Shown: positions 6,708 through 13,291 of the stretch, in pieces
Layout of the letters: each line of letters starts with the position of its first letter
Position numbering within the stretch: position 1 is the stretch's first letter
NCBI GenBank assembly: GCA_002499455.1
Contig: DALN01000078.1
Coordinates: 3,413-17,188, forward strand
Origin: Methanoculleus sp. UBA77
GTDB taxonomy: Archaea; Halobacteriota; Methanomicrobia; Methanomicrobiales; Methanoculleaceae
Direction of reading: 5' to 3'
Length of the DNA: 13,776 nt
The notes under the pieces: model-generated
Database searches by the model: none
What the model was told of the DNA's origin: nothing
Seen by the model: only the letters and a program-made list of their open reading frames with translations
Position numbers and translations under genes: made by a program

Positions 6708-8552
6708 TCAGGAGACGGTGGACTCTCCGGGGGAGTGGGGGGTGCGGCCCGGTCCGGCTTCCCATGCCGGCCTGAGAGCACGGCACTCACGGACCTGCCC
6801 CTCCTCGACCGTGAGGACCCGGTCGGCGAGTTCGAGGAGCGAGGGGCGGTGGGTGATGAGGATGGTCGTCCGGTTCCGGACGAGAGCCCGGAGCGTCTGC
6901 CGGATCCGGTCCTCGGTCTCAAGATCAAGCGCGGACGTGGGTTCGTCGAGGATGAGGATGGGGGCATCCTTCAGGAACGCTCTTGCGATGGCGACCCGCT
7001 GCCGCTGGCCGACGGAGAGCTGGGTCCCCCGCTCGCCGACGATCGTCCGGTATCCTTCCGGGAGCCGGATGATGTCGTCGTGGACCTGCGCTCGCCGTGC
7101 TGCTTCAACGATCTCCTCGAACGTGGCCTCAGGCCTGCTGTAGCGGATATTCTCCTCGATGGTGGTGTGGAAGAGGAAGAGGTCCTGCGAGACGATCGAT
7201 ATCTGCCGCCGCAGCCACCGGGGGTCGAGCGACGAGAGGTCGTGCCCGTCAAGCGCGATCGTGCCCCGCCGGGGAGTGAACGCCCGGAGGATCAGGTTGA
7301 CGAGCGTCGTCTTCCCTGCCCCGGTCCGCCCGACGACGGCGACCACCTCACCGGGGCGGATCTCGAACCGTGCATCCCGGAGGACCCATTCCGACCCCTC
7401 GTAACAGAACCAGACGCCGGCAAACTCGATCCGGCCCTGCACCGCACCGGGGACAAGCCCGCCGCCCCCCGCCTCGCCGTGCATCCGGAAGAGTTCGTGC
7501 AGGCGGGCGGCGGACGTGAGCGCCGGCTGCATGACCACCGGAAAGGCGAAGAAGGTGTTGACGGTGGGGGCGAATGTCAGGATGTAGACCGAGAACGCGA
7601 CGAAGTCCCCGATGGTCATTGCGCCGGCGAGCACCTCGTTCCCCCCGAACCAGATGACGGCGACGAGCATCAGCGACATCGTGCCGATCCTGAAGTACTC
7701 CGAGAAGGCGGAGAGCATGGTGTTCCTGATCCGGGCGTCGACCATGTTCCGGAGCGTCCCTGAGACCTTGCTGACCTCCCGGTCCTCTGCGGCATGCGAC
7801 TTGACGGTATCGATACCGGATATCACCTCCTGGAGGTCCCGCGAGACGTAGGCCTGCCGCTCGCGCTCCCGGTGGGTGGCGGCACGGATCCTCCGCACAA
7901 AGACGGCGTTGACCAGCAGGTAGAGGGGGATGAAGGCGAGGACGACGAGGGTCAGCCGGAGGTTCAGGAGACTGAGGATCACGAGGGTGAAGAGGACGTA
8001 GAGGGCGTTTGCGACGATCTGGGGGAGGTACTGGGAGACGGTGTACTGCAGGATCTGGACGTCGTCGGAGAGCCGGGACATGATGTAGCCGGTCTGCTGC
8101 GACTTGAAGTAGGAGAGTGGGAAGCTTAAGACGTGCTCGAAGAGAGCGGTCTGGAGGTTGAAGGCGTAGCCTTCCCGGAACCGGGCCGTCAGGTAGTTCC
8201 GTGCGAGATCGGTCGCCCCGGTGAGGAAACCGAGCGCGAGAAGGGCAATGATGAGGGCGTCAAGCGACGAGAGAACCACGCCGGCTCCTGCGAGAAGCGC
8301 GTCCGACGTCGGAGCTTCGCCAAGCAGGATGTTGTCGATGAAGATCTTGATGCTGAGCGGGAGCACTGTTTTGAGTGCCGAGACAATTGCCGTCGCGATG
8401 AGCGCGAGGGCGCCTGCCTGCCAGATCGGTCGGGCGAACCGGAGGAAGAAGGCGAGGTCGGAGAACCGGAGGTCCTCGCCGGCCTTCGCCGGCTGCCGCA
8501 TGATATCCCGGGTGAAGGCGACGGTACGTCGACAGTAGTCAGTGATGCTCAT
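6708..8552 (-). CDS. ABC exporter, fused membrane and ATPase domains
   Basis: 614 residues: a half-transporter that dimerises to export a substrate using ATP. The transmembrane domain runs from about residue 35 to 340 with six helices (type I exporter, MsbA/LmrA-like), including the coupling region around YFKSQQTGYIMSRLSDD (148-164). The ATPase domain starts at about 374. Walker A is GRTGAGKT (408-415), the Q-loop Q456 (VSQDLFLF), the signature LSVGQ (512-516), Walker B ILILDEP (532-538) with catalytic Glu537, and the switch H568 (LITHRP). All catalytic residues are intact. The C-terminal 30 residues are a Pro/Gly-rich tail. ATG 8552 has no clear ribosome binding site, and the nearest good TATA is about 105 bases upstream. 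The substrate cannot be read from the sequence; lipid, peptide or drug export are all possible. Confidence 0.95.
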   Translation of the reverse strand: MSITDYCRRTVAFTRDIMRQPAKAGEDLRFSDLAFFLRFARPIWQAGALALIATAIVSALKTVLPLSIKIFIDNILLGEAPTSDALLAGAGVVLSSLDALIIALLALGFLTGATDLARNYLTARFREGYAFNLQTALFEHVLSFPLSYFKSQQTGYIMSRLSDDVQILQYTVSQYLPQIVANALYVLFTLVILSLLNLRLTLVVLAFIPLYLLVNAVFVRRIRAATHRERERQAYVSRDLQEVISGIDTVKSHAAEDREVSKVSGTLRNMVDARIRNTMLSAFSEYFRIGTMSLMLVAVIWFGGNEVLAGAMTIGDFVAFSVYILTFAPTVNTFFAFPVVMQPALTSAARLHELFRMHGEAGGGGLVPGAVQGRIEFAGVWFCYEGSEWVLRDARFEIRPGEVVAVVGRTGAGKTTLVNLILRAFTPRRGTIALDGHDLSSLDPRWLRRQISIVSQDLFLFHTTIEENIRYSRPEATFEEIVEAARRAQVHDDIIRLPEGYRTIVGERGTQLSVGQRQRVAIARAFLKDAPILILDEPTSALDLETEDRIRQTLRALVRNRTTILITHRPSLLELADRVLTVEEGQVRECRALRPAWEAGPGRTPHSPGESTVS

Positions 8553-8654
8553 GGTATACCGGTCCGGTTCCGGAGCAGCGAGCCTGAGGCCGGACCCCGG
8601 GGGTCACGCTCCGGTCTCCCGCCGCATCTGCGTTGCAGTTCCATACCCTCCTCG

Positions 8655-8665
8655 GGTATAATACC
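8655..8665. promoter_or_regulatory. Near-palindromic TATA element upstream of the ABC gene
   Basis: GGTATAATACC reads GGTATTATACC on the other strand. On the minus strand it predicts a transcript start near 8633 and an ABC leader of about 80 bases. That leader contains the perfect 13-base inverted repeat GACCCCGGGGGTC (8593-8605). Confidence 0.4.
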
Positions 8666-8688
8666 TCTGCTCCGGCGGGCGGGTAAAC

Positions 8689-8702
8689 CGAAACGGATAA
8701 TG
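8689..8702 (+). promoter_or_regulatory. BRE/TATA-like promoter of the first DUF5518-like gene
   Basis: CGAAACGGATAATG has an A-rich, BRE-like part followed by the TATA-like GGATAATG, centred 26 bases before ATG 8725. That fits a leaderless start. The match to consensus is weak. Confidence 0.35.
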
Positions 8703-8724
8703 CGCGACGAAACGAGATCCGCGC

Positions 8725-9516
8725 ATGGCATCGCGTGCCGTAACCGGACGCTTCTATAGGGCGGTCGCGGGAGCGGCGGTGATCGGTGCGATCTCTCTCC
8801 TCGGCCGGCTGGAGTTCCTTCCGGACCCGGTGATGGCGGTGGCCTTCCTCTTTTGCGGAGGGCTCGTCGCCGGGCTTCTCACCCCGGGAACGGCGAAGGA
8901 CGGCGCGATTGCCGGTGCCGCCTGCGGGGTGCTCGCGGCGCTGATCGCGGCCTCCATGGTAACCCTCATGAGCCTGGCGGAGAGCAGACCGCAATATCCT
9001 CCGCCCTGGATCACCTTCGGGTTCTACGCCCTCATCCTCACGGCGCTCCTCCTCCCCTACAACGCCATCGGCGGGGCGGCCGGGACGGCGGTGCGAAACG
9101 GGGTCCGGAGGAGCGGCACCGCCGACGGCCACGGACGGGGCCTGTGGTTCGGGATCGGCATCGGCACGGCCGTCATCGCCGGTTCGACTCTCGTGCTCGT
9201 CTTTATCGCCCCGTTCGTCGTGATCGTTCCGCTCGCCGGCGGATTCATCGCTGGATATTTCGCCGGGACCCGGCCGGAGGACGGCCTCGAGGCCGGGCTC
9301 GTTGCGGCGCTCTTCGGGACCGGCCTCTTCCTGATCCCGTTCCTCTGGACGGCATCCCACGCCGAGGGGTTCGCCGCCGGGCTCGCCGGGATGGTCGCCG
9401 TCGGGCTGGGACTGCTCTTCCCGCTCCTCGGGACCGCCGCCGGGGCTGCCGGCGCGGTTGTGCGGCAGAGTTTTGGGAAAGAGCAGGGCAGGAACCCGGG
9501 AGGGCCTGAGGATTAA
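8725..9516 (+). CDS. Membrane protein with two DUF5518-like halves, copy 1
   Basis: 263 residues, Gly/Ala-rich and strongly hydrophobic, with about 7-8 membrane helices. It is an internal duplication. GGLVAGLLTPGTAKDGAIAG (45-64) matches GGFIAGYFAGTRPEDGLEAG (172-191), and LLLPYNAIGGAAGTAVR (108-124) matches LLFPLLGTAAGAAGAVVR (230-247). Each half follows the GGFxAGY...DGxxAGxxAG pattern of the archaeal DUF5518 family (named from memory). The function is unknown. Gly-rich helices of this kind pack tightly, but nothing shows a transport or enzymatic role. The linker between the halves (125-140) is polar and charged. A close paralogue follows at 9670. A relic of a pfk 3' end begins just after the stop. 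Confidence 0.8.
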   Translation: MASRAVTGRFYRAVAGAAVIGAISLLGRLEFLPDPVMAVAFLFCGGLVAGLLTPGTAKDGAIAGAACGVLAALIAASMVTLMSLAESRPQYPPPWITFGFYALILTALLLPYNAIGGAAGTAVRNGVRRSGTADGHGRGLWFGIGIGTAVIAGSTLVLVFIAPFVVIVPLAGGFIAGYFAGTRPEDGLEAGLVAALFGTGLFLIPFLWTASHAEGFAAGLAGMVAVGLGLLFPLLGTAAGAAGAVVRQSFGKEQGRNPGGPED

Positions 9517-9528
9517 GGGGAGGCTCCG

Positions 9529-9600
9529 TTCAGCCCCGTAGAAGATGCTCGCGATCTTATAGTGGATTATATCCACCGTCTCGAAGTTTGCCGTTGCACC
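9529..9600 (-). pseudogene. Relic of a phosphofructokinase 3' end
   Basis: Read on the minus strand this encodes ATANFETVDIIHYKIASIFYG. It matches the C-terminus of the intact PFK at 11083-12117, AVANLKTVDMDLYKIASIFYG. Laid base for base (9514-9600 against 11068-11154, no gaps) about 63 of 87 positions agree by hand count, and many differences fall at third codon positions. The stop TGA has become GAA, and nothing of the gene is found beyond 9600. The match extends about 14 bases past the pfk stop, up to the TAA of the preceding membrane gene. It is therefore a duplicated chromosomal segment and not a chance likeness. It codes for nothing complete. Confidence 0.8.
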
Positions 9601-9669
9601 GCCCCATACGCCTACGTGCGGCCGGAGACGAATGGAAAAGGCTATCGCGCGGCGCGGTGAGAGTCTTCC

Positions 9670-10476
9670 ATGGTCTCATTCGATGCCGGCCGCTTTTCCG
9701 GGGTGATTCCGGGAGCGCTGGCAGGTGGTGGCGTCTTTCTTCTCGGCCGGTCGGGCCTCCTCCCGGATCCGGTGATGGTGGGGGCCTTCCTCTTTGGCGG
9801 GGGGCTCATCGCCGGGCTCCTCACCCGGGGAAGGGTCCGGGACGGGGCTGTCGCCGGCGCCGTCTGCGGGGTGCTTGCGGCACTGATCGCGGCGGCGTCC
9901 ACGACCTTCGCGGCGAACGATCCTTCGGTCCTGTCAACCTTTGCGTTCTACGCCCTGTTCTTCACGGGGCTCCTCCTCCCCTACAACGCCATCGGCGGGG
10001 CAGCGGGAAGAGCGGTGCGCAGCGCTCTCCAGAGAGACGGTGCCGCCGGGACGGACGAAGGGGGCGGGCGGCGCGGGATCGCCGTCGGCACGGCCGCCAT
10101 CGTCGGTCTGGCCCTCGCACCCGGTCTGCTGACCATCTTCACCGGCCTGGCCTTCGTATCCGGTCTTCTCTCTCTGCTGCTGGTCGTGGCCGCGCCGTTT
10201 GTCGGAGGATTCATCGCGGGGTATGCCTCCGGGGGCAGGCCAAAAGACGGCCTCGAGGCCGGTTTTGTCGCGGCACTCTTCGGGATCGGCCCCCTCGCCT
10301 TTATTCCGCTGCTCTTGACCGCGTTGCACGATTTCGGGTTCACCGAGACGTTCGAGGGGATGGTCGTGATCGCCCTGGTGTACCTCTTCACCCTCCTCGG
10401 GACCGCCGGTGGGGTTGCCGGCGCGTTTGCGCGGCAGAGTTCTGGTGAAGGTGTGGGTAATGGTGGGGCGAGTTGA
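9670..10476 (+). CDS. Membrane protein with two DUF5518-like halves, copy 2
   Basis: 268 residues, a paralogue of the protein at 8725-9516 along its whole length. Both share LPDPVM near residue 31, GGGLIAGLLTRGRVRDGAVAG (43-63), FYALFFTGLLLPYNAIGGAAG, and GGFIAGYASGGRPKDGLEAG (179-198). The internal two-fold repeat is the same. It differs in a longer hydrophobic segment between the halves (about 150-172, APGLLTIFTGLAFVSGLL) and in the C-terminal tail. The start at ATG 9670 has GGTGAG about 10 bases upstream and follows the domain start of copy 1. No good TATA is seen close by; a TATA-like stretch (GGATTATATCC) lies inside the pfk relic about 100 bases upstream. Copy and context indicate tandem duplication. 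The function is unknown. Confidence 0.8.
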   Translation: MVSFDAGRFSGVIPGALAGGGVFLLGRSGLLPDPVMVGAFLFGGGLIAGLLTRGRVRDGAVAGAVCGVLAALIAAASTTFAANDPSVLSTFAFYALFFTGLLLPYNAIGGAAGRAVRSALQRDGAAGTDEGGGRRGIAVGTAAIVGLALAPGLLTIFTGLAFVSGLLSLLLVVAAPFVGGFIAGYASGGRPKDGLEAGFVAALFGIGPLAFIPLLLTALHDFGFTETFEGMVVIALVYLFTLLGTAGGVAGAFARQSSGEGVGNGGAS

Positions 10477-11067
10477 AGAGATCGGTTCCGATAGCCTCAG
10501 GCTAATTCGAACGTGGGGGACAGATCTAATCTTCCGGGCAAGGTCTCTCCTGGGGGGGGACCCCCTTCCCACCTGACGGTGGTCAAGCTCCGGGCGTTCC
10601 GCCCATCGCACTCCCCGTCAGCCCCACCCCCCGTGGCGATATCCACCACGGTCCACTACACAGGGTCAGCCACGGACAAAACAGGTTTGGGTTACCCCGA
10701 AGTCCCACCAACGTATCTAACAACCAATCCCTCTAGTGGACCACTGCACCTAAATTTTCACATAACGTCGCCTCATGCGAAGCCGCGAAAATCACTAAAA
10801 TGCTACCCAATCTTCCTTTCGCGTCCTTCGCGGCTTCGCGTGAGATGACAATTCCCACACCAAGATCAACAAAAGGTGAAATGGTGTACTAGGCTGTAGA
10901 GCGACTTGGTGATCTGGTACACTCAGTTTTTGCCAATTTCAGTTGGTCAACATTTCGTCGACGGCTTTCGTGGGCGTATCGCCACGCACTGCCCCTGCAT
11001 CTTAAGGGCGGGGGCGAAGTTTCGAAGGAGAACAGTTTGAGCAACCGCAGATGCGGAAGCGGGGGCC
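10477..11067. other. Gene-free stretch rich in inverted repeats, probable insertion
   Basis: No reading frame here has the composition of a gene, and no tRNA or rRNA is seen. Base use shifts to AT-richer blocks (10650-10960) within GC-rich surroundings. Palindromes follow one another: ATCGGttCCGAT (10481-10492), TAGCCTcAGGCTA (10492-10504), CCACCtgacGGTGG near 10570, GGGCGttcCGCCC near 10595, CCGTGG...CCACGG (10631-10651), and the long pair at 10772-10844. The right edge is set by comparison: from 11068 on, the DNA matches the segment that directly follows membrane gene copy 1. So this stretch appears to have been inserted between copy 2 and pfk. Its nature (decayed mobile element, genome repeat, RNA gene) is open. 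Confidence 0.5.
10772..10844. repeat. Long inverted repeat, 18-base arms
   Basis: The left arm CTCATGCGAAGCCGCGAA (10772-10789) is the reverse complement of the right arm TTCGCGGCTTCGCGTGAG (10827-10844), with 17 of 18 bases matching and a 37-base AT-richer spacer. The right arm extends a repetitive TTCGCGTCCTTCGCGG motif. From memory, this motif recurs in intergenic DNA of many prokaryotes. Confidence 0.7.
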
Positions 11068-11082
11068 TAATGAAAGGCTCCA

Positions 11083-12117
11083 TCACCCCCCGTAAAAGAT
11101 ACTCGCGATCTTGTAGAGATCCATATCCACCGTCTTGAGGTTCGCCACCGCCTCCTCGATCGGGACCGCGACGATATCGTCGCCTCTGAGCGCGACCATC
11201 TTCCCGAAGTCCTTCTCCTTGATGAGGTCCGCCGCCGCCACCCCGAACCGGGTCGCAAGCACCCGGTCGCGCGCCGTCGGCGATCCCCCCCTCTGGACGT
11301 GGCCGAGCACCGTCACCCGGACCTCCATATCCAGCCTTTTTTCGAGCTCGTCACGCAGGAAGTTGCCGACCCCGCCGAGCGTCACGTGGCCGAACTCGTC
11401 CTTCCGTTCGGACCGGGTGATCGCTTCCGCCATCCCCTTCGGCTGGGCGCCCTCGGCGACGACGACGATACTGAACTTCTTCCCCCGCTCGTAGCGCGCC
11501 TTGAGGTGCCGGGTGACCTCGTCGAGGTCGAACGGGATCTCCGGGATGAGGATCTCGTCCGCCCCGCCCGCGATCCCGGAGACGGTCGCGATCCATCCGG
11601 CGTGCCGGCCCATCACCTCCACCACCATGATCCGGTGGTGGGACTCCGCCGTCGTGTGGAGACGGTCGATCGCCTCGGTGACGATCGAGACTGCGGTGTC
11701 GAACCCGAAGGTGTAGTCAGTCGCGCCGACGTCGTTGTCGATGGTCTTCGGGACCCCCACCACCGGGATACCCATCTTCGAGAGCTTGTTCGCGACACCG
11801 AGGGTGTCTTCGCCCCCGATCGCAACGATCGCGTCGATCCCGAACTTCCTGATGTTGTCGCGCAGCCGCTGGACGTCCGCCTCGTTCTTGAAGGGGTTCG
11901 TCCGCGACGTCCCGAGGATTGTCCCTCCTTTCGGGAGGATCCCGGTCACCGAGTAGTCCGTGAGCGGTTCGACGTTTCCGGCAACCAGCCCGTGCCAGCC
12001 GTCCCGTATCCCGATCGTGTCAAAGCCGTGTTTCGCCCCCGTCCGCACGACCGCCCGGATCACCGCGTTCAGGCCCGGACAATCTCCTCCTCCTGTGAGG
12101 ACGCCTACCGTCGTCAT
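11083..12117 (-). CDS. pfkA: 6-phosphofructokinase, group III, predicted PPi-dependent
   Basis: 344 residues. It phosphorylates fructose 6-phosphate to fructose 1,6-bisphosphate in the cytoplasm. The family signatures are complete: GVLTGGGDCPGLNAVIR (5-21), PKGGTILGTSR (62-72), GGEDT (101-105), PKTIDNDVG (123-131, catalytic Asp127), MGRHAGW (169-175), and HVQRGGSPTARDR (273-285). Numbering happens to match E. coli PfkA here: Asp104 and Lys124 replace the Gly104 and Gly124 of the ATP enzyme. Asp104 with Lys124 is the pattern of pyrophosphate-dependent PFKs, and GGEDTLG also occurs in the Amycolatopsis PPi enzyme, whereas ATP-dependent group III relatives have GGEGT. PPi use is therefore likely but not proven. 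The gene starts one base after the aldolase stop, with AGGTG 6 bases before the ATG. A relic of its 3' end lies at 9529-9600. Confidence 0.95.
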   Translation of the reverse strand: MTTVGVLTGGGDCPGLNAVIRAVVRTGAKHGFDTIGIRDGWHGLVAGNVEPLTDYSVTGILPKGGTILGTSRTNPFKNEADVQRLRDNIRKFGIDAIVAIGGEDTLGVANKLSKMGIPVVGVPKTIDNDVGATDYTFGFDTAVSIVTEAIDRLHTTAESHHRIMVVEVMGRHAGWIATVSGIAGGADEILIPEIPFDLDEVTRHLKARYERGKKFSIVVVAEGAQPKGMAEAITRSERKDEFGHVTLGGVGNFLRDELEKRLDMEVRVTVLGHVQRGGSPTARDRVLATRFGVAAADLIKEKDFGKMVALRGDDIVAVPIEEAVANLKTVDMDLYKIASIFYGG

Positions 12118-12118
12118 C

Positions 12119-13042
12119 CTAGCACCTTCCTCCCGTACAGATCCTGTTCGCCTCCGCTACACTCGCATCATCGAGCGTGATCGCCGATATCGCGTTGCAG
12201 AACCTGACGGCCTCATCGAGCGGCCGCTGGTGGATGTTCCTGCCGGTCGCATTCCCGACCGTGCCGCCGATGTGGATCTGGTCATGGAGCTGCTGCAGGA
12301 ACTCCTGCATGTCGGCATGCGATCCCCCCGCACAGACGACACCGGTCCTGCCGGCCGCCGCCACCGCCTCCCGGAGGAGTGCGGCATCAACAACTCCATC
12401 CTTCTTCGGCGGGTTCACCTTCGCAAAATCGCTCCCGAGGGCCGCCGCGACGCCCGCCGCCCCCGCGACCAGGTGCGGGTCCCGCTCGTCCTTGACCGCC
12501 TTGCCGCGGGGGTACATCCAGAAGACGGTGACGAGGCCGTTTGCGTGCGCGTGGTTAACGATCTGGGCCGCCTGGTAGAGCATCATCGGTTCGTACTCGC
12601 TGCCGAGGTAGACCGTGTAGCCGACGCCGAGGATCGAGAGGCCCGTCCGGTCGCGGAGGTCGACGACCTGTCCTACATGGTGAAGCTCCGAACTGAGCGG
12701 GTCCCGCTGGTCGGTCTTGACCAGGTGGGTCTTGGAGTTGAGTTTGACGAGGTACGGCACGTCCCGGTAATCCGCGCCGTATCGTGCGATCATTCCGAGC
12801 TGGGTTGCAAAGACCCCTATCCTCGCCCGGCTTGCGATCCGGAAGAGGTGCTCGGGGTCGGCGTCGTCGGGGTGGATGCCCTCGCCGAAGAAGTCGTCAT
12901 TGAGGTGCTCGATCTTCTGGTCCCCGGCAAAGAGCATCAGCCTCCCGGTGCCGTGCGTGATCGTCCGGTAGTTCTCCCGGTACCTCTCCTGCTCCCCGGC
13001 GGGCACATCGAGAGGGATCCTGATATCGGGTGCTGGTGACAT
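12119..13042 (-). CDS. fba: Fructose-bisphosphate aldolase, archaeal class I (DhnA type)
   Basis: 307 residues, a Schiff-base (beta/alpha)8-barrel aldolase that splits or forms fructose 1,6-bisphosphate. Key regions are LMLFAGDQKIEH (35-46; Asp41 is in the place of the family's catalytic Asp), VFWMYPRGKAV (173-183; Tyr177 likely proton donor), and SDFAKVNPP (204-212; Lys208 the likely Schiff-base lysine). Phosphate-binding glycines follow in VCAGGSHAD (246-254) and GGTVGNATGRNIHQR (269-283). Start ATG 13042 is well supported: GGAGG on the minus strand (13050-13054) lies 7 bases upstream. The frame stays open far upstream, but that part lacks family likeness and overlaps the divergent DUF2795 gene. 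Some DhnA-family enzymes act on related substrates in the methanogen shikimate pathway (ADH synthase type). The tight linkage with PFK favours FBP aldolase. Confidence 0.92.
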   Translation of the reverse strand: MSPAPDIRIPLDVPAGEQERYRENYRTITHGTGRLMLFAGDQKIEHLNDDFFGEGIHPDDADPEHLFRIASRARIGVFATQLGMIARYGADYRDVPYLVKLNSKTHLVKTDQRDPLSSELHHVGQVVDLRDRTGLSILGVGYTVYLGSEYEPMMLYQAAQIVNHAHANGLVTVFWMYPRGKAVKDERDPHLVAGAAGVAAALGSDFAKVNPPKKDGVVDAALLREAVAAAGRTGVVCAGGSHADMQEFLQQLHDQIHIGGTVGNATGRNIHQRPLDEAVRFCNAISAITLDDASVAEANRICTGGRC

Positions 13043-13224
13043 ACCCCTTCCTCCCCGTCCCCAGATACTTAAGTGTTGCTGGGTTCCGGGAACCGGGGTG
13101 CGGTGAGCCGGATACGCGGCCTCCGGACGTCCCCCATCACCCCTGCCCACGTACTGCTCGAGCCGGTCAACCTCCGCTCCCGCCCGGTGCAGGGTATACC
13201 CTCGCCGCTGCTTTGGGGGGTAGG

Positions 13225-13238
13225 TATTTATCATATAA
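13225..13238 (+). promoter_or_regulatory. TATA region of the DUF2795 gene
   Basis: TATTTATCATATAA holds two overlapping TATA-like boxes about 55-65 bases before ATG 13292. The predicted transcript start is near 13256-13262. It is the most AT-rich spot between the divergent aldolase operon and this gene. Confidence 0.6.
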
Positions 13239-13239
13239 C

Positions 13240-13262
13240 CCTCCCGGGAGGTTGTCTCCCGG
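13240..13262. promoter_or_regulatory. Operator-like palindrome next to the TATA box
   Basis: CCTCCCGGGAGG (13240-13251) is a perfect 12-base palindrome directly downstream of the TATA region. It overlaps a second inverted repeat, CCGGGAG-gttgt-CTCCCGG (13244-13262). A site between TATA and transcript start is typical for archaeal repressors that block polymerase. No regulator is named by the sequence. Confidence 0.4.
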
Positions 13263-13291
13263 ACGGGAGCACAGGTCTGGTGAAAAGAAGT

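Noticed and set aside
6662..6967. Upstream extension of the DUF5714 frame
   Set aside because: The added residues are antisense-type Pro/Ser/Arg sequence overlapping the ABC gene's C-terminal coding region. The domain starts at Met 6661.
8539..9576. 345-codon minus-strand frame opposite membrane gene copy 1
   Set aside because: Only its first 16 codons resemble a protein (the pfk relic). The rest is Glu/Arg/Gly-rich shadow sequence.
10500..10520. TTCGAA resembling a tRNA T-loop
   Set aside because: The flanking bases do not form a T-stem, and no anticodon or acceptor stem fits on either strand.
10513..10848. 111-codon plus-strand frame in the gap
   Set aside because: It is Pro/Ser/Thr-rich with no codon-position bias and spans several palindromes. 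It is treated as non-coding.
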